NCBI RefSeq assembly: GCF_001715195.1
Contig: NZ_MDWE01000011.1
Span: forward strand, 1 to 64,000
Origin: Rhodohalobacter halophilus
GTDB taxonomy: Bacteria; Bacteroidota; Rhodothermia; Balneolales; Balneolaceae
Direction: 5' to 3'
DNA length: 64,000 nucleotides
Shown: piece by piece, positions 44,966 to 52,452 of the stretch
How positions within the stretch are numbered: position 1 is the first letter of the stretch
How the letters are laid out: each line of letters starts with the position of its first letter
The notes under the pieces: generated by a model
Seen by the model: the letters and a program-made list of their open reading frames with translations, nothing else
Told to the model about the DNA's origin: nothing
Database searches by the model: none
Program-made: the position numbers and the translations under genes

Positions 44966-47722
44966 TTAAAATCGCGGATTTCGGCCGCTTGGAGATGAGC
45001 TTCTCTCCAGATTATTCAACAGTGGGAGCTTCTGGAAAAGCCCCTGAATTTGTGAACTGGATAGTGAGAGCCGGAAAAAGTAGTACTGAAAGTCTCCGAA
45101 CGGATTGAACTGAAAGGAGAGATTCCAGCAAATCATATCTCTTTGCAGGCTGAACTGTGATGGGGTTAACTCTTTTTCGATGAAATCGTAACCGATGCGC
45201 GTACTCACTCTCCATTTTGGTGTCAGATTAAACTGAATGTTATTGGCATTCAGAACCGCACTCTTTCTGGCGTCTTGGCCAAATTGATAGGTCCAGCGAT
45301 AGCTAAAATCCAGGCCAACACTCCAGGGCGTATCTGCTCGCTGAACAGGCTGCATATTAAACCGCTGATCAACAGGACTGAAGAAGGTTTGGTCCAGCGG
45401 GTCGTAAGGGCGATAGGGCGGTGTTGTTATTCTCGGCCCCCTGCTCCCCCCGCTAAAGCTGGTAGAGAGATTAAGACTGTAGCTTAACGGCTGCAGGAAT
45501 TTGTTTGAGTCTTCCCAGATGAATGTGTTAATCTCGCGGCCGGTTTCATTCCGGGTGTACATAGAATAGGAAGCATTAGCCGAAATTCTTAAACCATCCA
45601 CTACACGTGAGGAGAGCGACATATTTACCCGCTGAAAGTTTAGACTGTCGGCGGCAAAATTGTATCCGGAATTCACAGACAAGTTATCGATCAGCCGAAG
45701 GTTATTGGAACGAACCTCCCCGGTAGAGTCTCGTTTAACCTGCTTAGTTTCAAAAATATTGGTAATCCCGAACGACATGGTCATCTGTTCACCTCGGCCG
45801 GGGCCGGAAAAGATCTCATCCTCAAAAATGGAGTACTCCTGTGTATTGCCCAATGAATCTGATTGAACTTCCCGATAAACTCCCCACATCGGGTCGGAGA
45901 AGTCCGGGCTGTAGCTAAAACTCACATTTGGGCGAACGGTATGGCGAAGCCCTTCAAAATTTCCCACATTCATTTGCGAGATTCCGTAAAAGGTTGTGCT
46001 AAAGTTTAAACTGGTTGAAAAATCCCTTGCGGAAGCAAACCCTCTCACCCGATTGGTCTCAATTTGATTCTCATCGTCATTCCACTCTTTTCTGATAGAT
46101 GACGGGAACCAGTATTCGTTTAAGTTAAAGTTGGCACTTACGTTCAGGAATTGGCTGGGGATGAGCTGCCCGGCAGATATCCCGACCCGCTGAATAAATC
46201 CCAATTGCAGGTGATCGTCGTTTCCTGTTGCCTCTCTGTACTTTGATGGGTCGAGCAGGGCATCAAACCAATTTATTTCGGCTGAATCTGCATCGATTGG
46301 TGTAAAGTTAAACTCCGACTTAAAATTGTTCCGATAGTTTACCGTAATTCTTTCATACCATTTCTCATCCTGTAGTCCGGGTTGATCTGACTTAAAAGGA
46401 GAGAACTGACGGGCAGAAAAGGTGAATTCCGGACCGGTCAATCGGGTTTGATTATTGGTAAATTGCTGATTCAGATTGGCTGTTGTACTGAAATTGAATG
46501 CTCCCTCCGGATGGCTGTATCGGTAGGAAATACGAGATGTGGAACTGGTGCTTGCTCTGTCGTTCGGGTCAAAAGAGTTTCTCTGGAAATAGTTGGACGT
46601 CCGTAAATTGATGTTTGCCGTTAAATTTGCATATGGCGAAAGCTGCTGGTCATGTGAGATCGATAACCGCTTATTGATCGTTTCAGAAAACCCGGGGTCC
46701 GTAGGTTCAAGCCCCTGTTCTCTTGAATAACCGAGAACAATATTGCCATTGAACTGGCCGGTGCTTCTGTACTGCATTCTGGACTCATTGAAAAAAGTGC
46801 CCGAGGTGAAGAGATCAAAAGATGTTTGAGCTGTGATATAGTCATTAAAATATTGAAACCACCCCAGATTCTGCAGGCCTATTCCTCGTGTGGATGTGTT
46901 TTGGTAGACATAGGTAGGTTCCAAAAGTCCGGAACGGCGGCTCTCGATTCCCGCAGGCACATACCCGAATGGAAAAACCAGAGGGTAGGGGATGTCGAGG
47001 ATGAAGAGCCTAGCGTTGGTAAAGAAGACCTCTTCCTCATCCACCACTTTCATCCGATCGGCCTGTATGTAATAGTACATGTGGTCGGGCGGACAGGTTG
47101 AGTAAATGCCCTCTTCGATAAAAACCTCATTACGGGAGACATTTTTGACTTTTGTTCCAATTAAATAGCCATCATCCATCTGAAGTTCAGCCACCTCAAA
47201 TTTGCCCTTCTCCGTTTCGTAATTAAAAAGAATTCGGGTGCTTCGCATTTCATCATCCTGCCTGCGCAGAATAGGGTACGATAGAGTGTCGTTGGGTGTA
47301 TCAGTTCTCGCCTCAACCTGATTCATATTCAGGTTGAGTTCAATAGTGCCGGCGCTTAATTCGCCATTTGTATGTTTTACATTACTCGAGCCGTAGAGAT
47401 TTGCAATACGCTGATTCCTGAAATTAAACGTCAGTGAATCCCTAGCCTGAAAGTTCACGGCATCGGGTGCCGATTTTCTGTCGGCTTGTCTGGTTTGAGG
47501 GGTTTGGGGTGTTTGTTCTTGAATCTGTTCAGGGGGAGGAATCGTATCAATTTCTGTAGATCGTAAAGTATCTTGAAGTGCCGATGGGATGGTGTCTCTA
47601 GCAGCCGGACGCAGTGAGTCGCTTACAACCTGTGCAGATGCACTGCTCCACACGGTAAGTCCGAGCAGGCAGAAAAGTACCAAAAGATATGATTTACGAT
47701 TTCTGAAAAGGCGATTTTGCAT
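44966..47722 (-). CDS. lptD: LPS-assembly protein LptD (OstA-like)
   Basis: 918-residue outer-membrane protein that inserts lipopolysaccharide into the outer leaflet. A signal peptide (about 1-30, ending ASAQ) is followed by a low-complexity Pro/Gln/Thr stretch (about 45-85) and an OstA-like N-terminal domain (LTFNFRNQRIANLYGSSNVKHTNGEL...). The rest is a large C-terminal barrel with repeated amphipathic strands. The divergence from proteobacterial LptD is usual for Bacteroidota; no LptE gene is adjacent. Confidence 0.85.
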   Translation of the reverse strand: MQNRLFRNRKSYLLVLFCLLGLTVWSSASAQVVSDSLRPAARDTIPSALQDTLRSTEIDTIPPPEQIQEQTPQTPQTRQADRKSAPDAVNFQARDSLTFNFRNQRIANLYGSSNVKHTNGELSAGTIELNLNMNQVEARTDTPNDTLSYPILRRQDDEMRSTRILFNYETEKGKFEVAELQMDDGYLIGTKVKNVSRNEVFIEEGIYSTCPPDHMYYYIQADRMKVVDEEEVFFTNARLFILDIPYPLVFPFGYVPAGIESRRSGLLEPTYVYQNTSTRGIGLQNLGWFQYFNDYITAQTSFDLFTSGTFFNESRMQYRSTGQFNGNIVLGYSREQGLEPTDPGFSETINKRLSISHDQQLSPYANLTANINLRTSNYFQRNSFDPNDRASTSSTSRISYRYSHPEGAFNFSTTANLNQQFTNNQTRLTGPEFTFSARQFSPFKSDQPGLQDEKWYERITVNYRNNFKSEFNFTPIDADSAEINWFDALLDPSKYREATGNDDHLQLGFIQRVGISAGQLIPSQFLNVSANFNLNEYWFPSSIRKEWNDDENQIETNRVRGFASARDFSTSLNFSTTFYGISQMNVGNFEGLRHTVRPNVSFSYSPDFSDPMWGVYREVQSDSLGNTQEYSIFEDEIFSGPGRGEQMTMSFGITNIFETKQVKRDSTGEVRSNNLRLIDNLSVNSGYNFAADSLNFQRVNMSLSSRVVDGLRISANASYSMYTRNETGREINTFIWEDSNKFLQPLSYSLNLSTSFSGGSRGPRITTPPYRPYDPLDQTFFSPVDQRFNMQPVQRADTPWSVGLDFSYRWTYQFGQDARKSAVLNANNIQFNLTPKWRVSTRIGYDFIEKELTPSQFSLQRDMICWNLSFQFNPFGDFQYYFFRLSLSSSQIQGLFQKLPLLNNLERSSSPSGRNPRF

Positions 47723-47735
47723 GCATAAAGTCTAA

Positions 47736-48686
47736 TCAACAGAGTTCTTCGAACGCAAGGCTTGCAGCTCCAAGCAGGGCTGCATCATTACCCAACGATT
47801 CATAAACAATTTCAAAACCTTCGCGAAACGGAGGCATAAGGTATTTTTTGGCGGTTTCTTCTGCAGGACCGAGAATCCACTTACCTGCTTTGGCAACACC
47901 GCCACTCACCACAATCTTATTGATGTCGAGAATGTGCACGTAGTTAACAATAGCATACCCCAGTTTTTCACCGGCTTGCCGTAAAATGTCAATACCAAGC
48001 TCATTTCCGGTTTCTGCTGCATCATACAGGTCAGCGGGCTCAAGCTTATCAAAATTTTTGTGGAATTTTGAATAGAGGGGGTTATCCGGATTTTGCCGGA
48101 TGGTATCGGCGGCAAAACGGCTTAAAAACCGTTGGCCAAGGTAAGCTTCAATGCCACCACGAGTGTTGCTGTTTGAGAGCGGGCCGTGGTAGTTGATAAT
48201 CACATGACCAAGTTCGCCGGCCATTCCGTGTACACCGCGATAGATTTTCTGATCAATAATAATTCCACCGCCAACTCCCGTTCCAAGCGTGACCATTATA
48301 AAACTTCCAAACGATTCACCGGCACCAAAAAAAGCCGACCCAAGTGCTGCGAGGTTAGCATCATTTTCGATTACGCAGTTATAGCCGGTTCGTTTTTTAA
48401 TTTCGCCGGCCACGTTTTCAACTTTCCATCCGGTAAGATTGGGTGGATTTTTTACGGTTTTGCGATCGAGGCTGACCATCCCCGGCAGTCCCATGCCAAT
48501 TCCGATCGGTTCTACATCATGCTCCTCGAGTAGTTTTTTAACGGCCATGGCAACGCGATCAAATACATGCTCTTTACCTAAGTCTGCTTGTGTTGGAATG
48601 GAAGTTGTTTCAATAAAGCCCGTCTTTTGATCAACCAGGGCCGCCTTGATGTTGGTGCCGCCCAGATCAATACCGATCGATATCAT
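47736..48686 (-). CDS. ROK family sugar kinase/regulator-like protein
   Basis: 316-residue protein. ATP-binding motif IGIDLGGTNIKAALVD is at the N-terminus, catalytic Asp109 in ENDANLAALG and GTGVGGGIIID follow; GELGHVII contains the zinc His161. The following CxCGxxGCxE zinc motif of most ROK proteins is absent: the stretch GPLSNSNTRGGIEAYLG has no cysteine. No helix-turn-helix domain precedes it, so it is a kinase (glucokinase-like) rather than a repressor. It lies 13 bases from lptD in the same direction. Confidence 0.88.
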   Translation of the reverse strand: MISIGIDLGGTNIKAALVDQKTGFIETTSIPTQADLGKEHVFDRVAMAVKKLLEEHDVEPIGIGMGLPGMVSLDRKTVKNPPNLTGWKVENVAGEIKKRTGYNCVIENDANLAALGSAFFGAGESFGSFIMVTLGTGVGGGIIIDQKIYRGVHGMAGELGHVIINYHGPLSNSNTRGGIEAYLGQRFLSRFAADTIRQNPDNPLYSKFHKNFDKLEPADLYDAAETGNELGIDILRQAGEKLGYAIVNYVHILDINKIVVSGGVAKAGKWILGPAEETAKKYLMPPFREGFEIVYESLGNDAALLGAASLAFEELC

Positions 48687-48748
48687 AGAATCTCATTTTA
48701 AATGGATAGGAAAGCCCGAAAATAGTGAAAAATGAGCAAAGGATTGGA

Positions 48749-49054
48749 TTAATCGTCCGATTTTATGCGGTAAACTTTTTCGTCGGGTTTTCTCATGCCA
48801 TACTCCTCTCGGGCGATTTTTTCCAGCAGGTCCGGATTATTTTCAAGCTCTTGGATTTTCTCTTCAAGTTCACGGGTTTGCTGTTGTAGCTCGTCCGTTT
48901 TCTGAATCAGTTCATCCTTTTTAAAGTTGAGGTCAACCCGTGTATAAAGGCTGTAGGTATCGATAAAGAGAAACCAGATGGCGATAAAAGCAATCAGTGC
49001 TCCTATCAGGTAGGAGCGTTTCCAGCGAAGTGGATTAAACTTTTGGGTGTCCAT
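48749..49054 (-). CDS. FtsB/DivIC-like septum formation initiator
   Basis: 101-residue bitopic protein with one membrane segment (about 16-33) and a coiled coil (about 40-80, with leucine/glutamine heptads ending LENNPDLLEKIAREEYGMRKPDEKV). This is the DivIC/FtsB pattern; the family helps assemble FtsL-FtsQ in the divisome. The ending EYGMRKPDEKVY is typical. It is upstream of the ROK gene on the same strand with a 62-base gap. Confidence 0.88.
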   Translation of the reverse strand: MDTQKFNPLRWKRSYLIGALIAFIAIWFLFIDTYSLYTRVDLNFKKDELIQKTDELQQQTRELEEKIQELENNPDLLEKIAREEYGMRKPDEKVYRIKSDD

Positions 49055-49160
49055 AGCATCAGATGATTATTCACTCGAAATTAGGTTAAATATCCGACTG
49101 ATACAAAAGATTGAAGATTACATCCGATAATTGTTGAACATCAGTGGAAGAAATGAGTGC

Positions 49161-49200
49161 AAAAAAATAACCCCAGCCGGGTATCAGCCGACTGAGGTTA
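49161..49200 (-). terminator. Rho-independent terminator of tRNA-Lys
   Basis: On the minus strand the arms at 49188-49200 and 49168-49180 pair at 11 of 13 positions and are followed by seven U (complement of 49161-49167). It ends the tRNA-Lys transcript about 47 bases beyond the tRNA 3' end. Confidence 0.85.
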
Positions 49201-49246
49201 ATCAAGAGAGAGTCATTAAAAATGTGAGTAACTCATAAAAGAGTCG

Positions 49247-49319
49247 TGAATCGGGAGGGGCTCGAACCCTCGACCCACGGCTTAAAAGGCCGTTGCTCTA
49301 CCAACTGAGCTACCGATTC
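49247..49319 (-). tRNA. tRNA-Lys (UUU anticodon)
   Basis: 73-base cloverleaf on the minus strand. Acceptor GAATCGG pairs with CCGATTC, D-arm has GCTC...GAGC with GTTGGTAGA, anticodon stem ACGGC/GCCGT encloses CTTTTAA with anticodon TTT, and T-arm GAGGGTTCGAGCCCCTC is intact. The discriminator is A; no CCA is encoded. A terminator follows. Confidence 0.97.
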
Positions 49320-49462
49320 AGCAAATGTTTCAAGACTCAAAAGATAAGGATTCGATAGAGAAAAAATCAAACCTATTTCAGAAGTTTTTCAAAAAATGTT
49401 TTCGATAACAGTAAGCTTGTAAGTAACCTGAGAACTACTCTTAATTTGTGGTATGAAGTTGT

Positions 49463-49470
49463 TACATTTG
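49463..49470 (+). promoter_or_regulatory. Candidate -7 element upstream of the HIT gene
   Basis: TACATTTG fits the TAnnTTTG form of Bacteroidota promoters, 49 bases before the HIT-family ATG. A TTTG lies at 49445-49448 but the spacing is shorter than the usual -33/-7 distance, so only the -7 element is supported. Confidence 0.3.
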
Positions 49471-49519
49471 TATAAACTGAACATGAAGTTATTCTCAATC
49501 GTTTAAATTTACTTTTGTC

Positions 49520-49918
49520 ATGGCTACGATCTTTACAAAGATAATCAACGGAGAAATTCCGTGTCATAAAATTGCGGAGAACGAATCGCACATTGCTTTT
49601 CTTGATATCAACCCGATTGCGGAAGGGCATACATTAGTAGTCCCCAAAAAAGAGATCGACTATGTTTTTGACCTGCCTGATGACCTTTTGGGTGAGACGA
49701 TGGTTTTTGCGAAAAAAGTGGCTGCAGGTTTGGACAACGCAGTGAAACCGATCAGAACAGGAGTGATTGTAGAAGGGCTGGAAGTACCTCACGCTCATAT
49801 CCACCTGGTGCCGATCTATAAAGAGAGCCAGGAAGTTTCTTTGAAACGAAAAGTGAATGTTTCGGAAAAGAGAATGAAAGAGCTGGCTGAGTTGATTTCA
49901 AAAACTGTGGAGATTTGA
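49520..49918 (+). CDS. HIT family nucleotide hydrolase/transferase
   Basis: 132-residue HIT-domain protein of the HINT/Fhit superfamily, acting on nucleotide alpha-phosphates. The HxHxHxx active site is seen at residues 91-97 as HAHIHLV. N-terminal TIFTKIINGEIPCHKIAE is typical of HINT-type members. It is followed by aroQ after 3 bases; a metabolic link is not apparent. Confidence 0.93.
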   Translation: MATIFTKIINGEIPCHKIAENESHIAFLDINPIAEGHTLVVPKKEIDYVFDLPDDLLGETMVFAKKVAAGLDNAVKPIRTGVIVEGLEVPHAHIHLVPIYKESQEVSLKRKVNVSEKRMKELAELISKTVEI

Positions 49919-49921
49919 GGG

Positions 49922-50356
49922 ATGGAATTTCTTGTGTTGAATGGGCCAAATCTAAATCTTCTCGGAAAACGCGATCCGGGTGTATATGGATCAGAAACAC
50001 TCTCCGATATTGAGCAGAGACTAAAGGAAAGCTTTCCCGAAATTGAGTTTAAGTTTGTTCAAAGTAATCACGAAGGAGAGCTGATCGATGCCATACAGAA
50101 GGCAAGAAATGGAACTGTTGACGCACTGATTGCAAACTGGGGCGGATTTACCCACTCTTCGGTTGCCATTCACGATGCACTGGAACTTCTTGAGATTCCC
50201 AAAGTGGAAGTACACCTGTCGAACATTCATGCACGAGAGGAGTTTCGTGAGCGATCCATTACCGGAAAAGCGATGAATGGAATCATTACCGGGTTTGGTG
50301 TGGACAGCTATCTTTTGGGTGTGGAAGCGGCGTTGAAAATTCTCGCAAAAAAATAA
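49922..50356 (+). CDS. aroQ: Type II 3-dehydroquinate dehydratase
   Basis: 144-residue dodecameric shikimate-pathway enzyme. Signatures are LNGPNLNLLGKRDPGVYG (7-24, with the catalytic Tyr at 23), QSNHEGELID and ANWGGFTHSSVAIHDAL, followed by VEVHLSNIHAREEFRERS. It starts 3 bases after the HIT gene and 3 bases before the flippase GTG, so all three are one transcriptional unit. Confidence 0.97.
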   Translation: MEFLVLNGPNLNLLGKRDPGVYGSETLSDIEQRLKESFPEIEFKFVQSNHEGELIDAIQKARNGTVDALIANWGGFTHSSVAIHDALELLEIPKVEVHLSNIHAREEFRERSITGKAMNGIITGFGVDSYLLGVEAALKILAKK

Positions 50357-50359
50357 CCC

Positions 50360-51841
50360 GTGCAGAAACTTAAGGAACTCTTTTCCGATACTCTTATCTA
50401 CGGCATCAGCAGTGTGCTGGCGCGGTTTATCAACTATCTGCTGGTTCCGCTTCACACCGGGGTTTTTAATACGGCGCAGTATGGGGTGATCGGTTTGGTG
50501 TACGCGGCCATCGCTTTTCTGAATGTGGTGTTTACGTTTGGAATGGAGTCAGCCTATCTGCGCTATGCTGAAAATCGAAAAGAGGCTGCTTCGGTTTTTA
50601 AAACGCTTCAAACCGGGCTTCTGATTTTTGCTTCTCTTCTCTGTTTGGTTCTATACCTCTCCATGCCGGCTCTTATGCCGATGTTGAATTTGGGAGAAGA
50701 GACGTCCGTCATCTTTTTGATGATGCTCGGAATTCTCTGGTTTGATACGCTTTCGATTGTGCCCATGGCCGAACTTCGACTGACCCGAAGAGCCTATCTG
50801 TTTGCGGTTTTGAAGACGCTGAATGTGCTGATCAATCTGGCTCTTAACTTCTATTTGATACTATCGCTGGGTTGGGGAATTGAGGCGGTCTTTTTCGCGA
50901 ATTTAGCCGGCTCGTTCATCATGACCGTTTTGGTCTGGATGTTTACCGCAGATCTGTTGAAGGGTTCGTTCAGCAAGAAGTGGATGAGCACCGCATTTGA
51001 GTTTGGCTGGCCGTTTGTGCCTTCTGGGATTGGGTTCGTAGTCAATGAGATGCTGGATCGCTTTCTGCTCAATAGTATGGATCCTGCCAACGCAGAGCGG
51101 CTTTATGGTGTAGGGACAACACCGGAAGATATTGTCGGGATCTACAATGCCTGTTATAAGCTCGCCGTATTTATGCTCCTGCTCGTTCAGATGTACCGGA
51201 TGGCATGGCAGCCGTTTTTTATGCGTCACGCCAAGGATGGGGAGTCGCGCGAGCTGTTTGGTCAGGCGTTTATCTGGTACAACGCGTTTTCGGCACTGCT
51301 CTTTCTGGGAGTGGCACTATTGAAAGAGCAGATCGTAGCGATTCCCATTCCCGGCACCGAAGCTACGTTGATCGACAGCGCCTACTGGGGCGGGCTGGAG
51401 ATTGTGCCGTTCCTTCTCTTGGCATACTGGTTTCACGGCTGGTATATCAACTTTTCATCCGGGGTATTTATCAAGGAGAAAACCCGGGTATTTTATAAAA
51501 TCACTCTGATGGGTGCGGCGATTACAATTATTGCCAACCTGATTTTGATTCCCTACTTCGGGATGACCGGCTCTGCGGTGGCTACACTGCTCAGCTACGG
51601 GGCGATGGCGGTCACACTCGGAGTCTACAGCAAAAAGGTGATGGATGTACCATATCGCCTACCGGAGAGTTTTGGGTTGATGGCGGTAATGGCGGCACTG
51701 GTTTTTGCTGAACCGATTGTCATGGATCTAATCAACAATGGGTGGCTGCTTTCGAAGGCACTCATTGCCATAGTTGGGACGGTGGTTATAGTTATTTATA
51801 TGAAAGCACTGCTCCCGAGCTCTAAAACGGATTCTTTGTAA
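50360..51841 (+). CDS. Polysaccharide/lipid flippase, Wzx/MATE-like
   Basis: 493-residue membrane protein with 12-14 hydrophobic segments of the MVF/MATE superfamily, related to Wzx O-unit flippases. The start is GTG at 50360 (MQKLKELFSDTLIYGIS), directly after the aroQ stop. The first segment SDTLIYGISSVLARFINYLLVPLHTGVF is the Polysacc_synt pattern. It probably moves a polyprenyl-linked glycan or lipid across the inner membrane; no glycosyltransferase cluster is nearby. Confidence 0.88.
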   Translation: MQKLKELFSDTLIYGISSVLARFINYLLVPLHTGVFNTAQYGVIGLVYAAIAFLNVVFTFGMESAYLRYAENRKEAASVFKTLQTGLLIFASLLCLVLYLSMPALMPMLNLGEETSVIFLMMLGILWFDTLSIVPMAELRLTRRAYLFAVLKTLNVLINLALNFYLILSLGWGIEAVFFANLAGSFIMTVLVWMFTADLLKGSFSKKWMSTAFEFGWPFVPSGIGFVVNEMLDRFLLNSMDPANAERLYGVGTTPEDIVGIYNACYKLAVFMLLLVQMYRMAWQPFFMRHAKDGESRELFGQAFIWYNAFSALLFLGVALLKEQIVAIPIPGTEATLIDSAYWGGLEIVPFLLLAYWFHGWYINFSSGVFIKEKTRVFYKITLMGAAITIIANLILIPYFGMTGSAVATLLSYGAMAVTLGVYSKKVMDVPYRLPESFGLMAVMAALVFAEPIVMDLINNGWLLSKALIAIVGTVVIVIYMKALLPSSKTDSL

Positions 51842-51880
51842 GGAATCACAATTTACAGTTCCATATAAGTGCAGAGTTAT

Positions 51881-52373
51881 TTTCTCGCAGATTTTCGCGA
51901 ATTCTACCGCAGATGTTTCGCAGATAATAAAAAAAATCAAGCTGAGATAATGCACGAAAATGAACTTTCATATGAAATTAGGGGAGCAGCTTTTAAGGTA
52001 CATTCCACTTTGGGGCCGGGATTGCTGGAGTCTGTTTATGAAACTGCATTGGCTCATGAATTAAGGAAACAAGAAATCGAGGTTTGAACTCAGGTCGCAT
52101 TACCGATTGTATATGATGATATAAAAATGGAGCACGGATTTAGGTTGGATTTATTGGTGAATAAAAAAGTGATAGTAGAAATAAAGTCAGTAGATGCTCT
52201 GCTTGATGTTCACCATAAACAGTTACTCACCTATCTGAAGTTAAATCAGCTAAAACTTGGCCTTTTAATAAATTTTAATTCTACTAATTTGAATAAATCA
52301 ATGACGCGCATTGTAAATAATCTGTAACTTTTGCGCGAATCAGCGAAAATAATCTGCGCTTATCTGCGAGAAA
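51881..52373. mobile_element. Small inverted-repeat-bounded unit carrying a GxxExxY gene
   Basis: Bounded by perfect 12-bp inverted repeats TTTCTCGCAGAT at 51881-51892 and its complement at 52362-52373. CGCAGAT occurs three times before the gene (51886-51892, 51908-51914, 51919-51925) and twice in reverse after it (52352-52358, 52362-52368). The unit is about 493 bases, lies between two unrelated operons (flippase and recN) and contains only the GxxExxY gene. That suggests a small mobile or former mobile element; no target-site duplication was found. Confidence 0.5.
51950..52327 (+). pseudogene. GxxExxY family protein (PD-(D/E)XK-like) with in-frame TGA
   Basis: From ATG at 51950 the frame encodes MHENELSYEIRGAAFKV and the signature GLLESVYE (GxxExxY), runs to TGA at 52085-52087, then continues in the same frame (TQVALPIVYDD... 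FRLDLLVNKKVIVEIKSVD) to TAA at 52325-52327. The full frame is 125 codons, about the family's usual size, with the nuclease-like D...ExK motif in the second half. The stop is a single in-frame nonsense codon rather than a frameshift, and a sense codon one base different (TGG or CGA) would restore it. The family's function is unknown. Confidence 0.85.
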
Positions 52374-52452
52374 CGGATATGATGATCCGGCCGACTTATT
52401 TTTTATTTTAAACAGTTGGATTTAGCTATTGTAAATCAAAATTCTGAAAGAA

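Noticed and set aside
52085-52087. TGA as a selenocysteine codon
   Set aside because: The family has no selenocysteine, no hairpin characteristic of a SECIS element is evident after it, and the position varies in relatives; a nonsense mutation is simpler.
52127-52327. Separate small gene starting at the ATG in the second half of the GxxExxY region
   Set aside because: It is in the same frame as the first half and lacks the N-terminal GxxExxY motif, so it is the remainder of the interrupted gene.
51886-52368. CGCAGAT repeats as a CRISPR array
   Set aside because: The 7-base units have irregular spacing and inverted orientation on the two sides of a gene; no repeat-spacer pattern exists.
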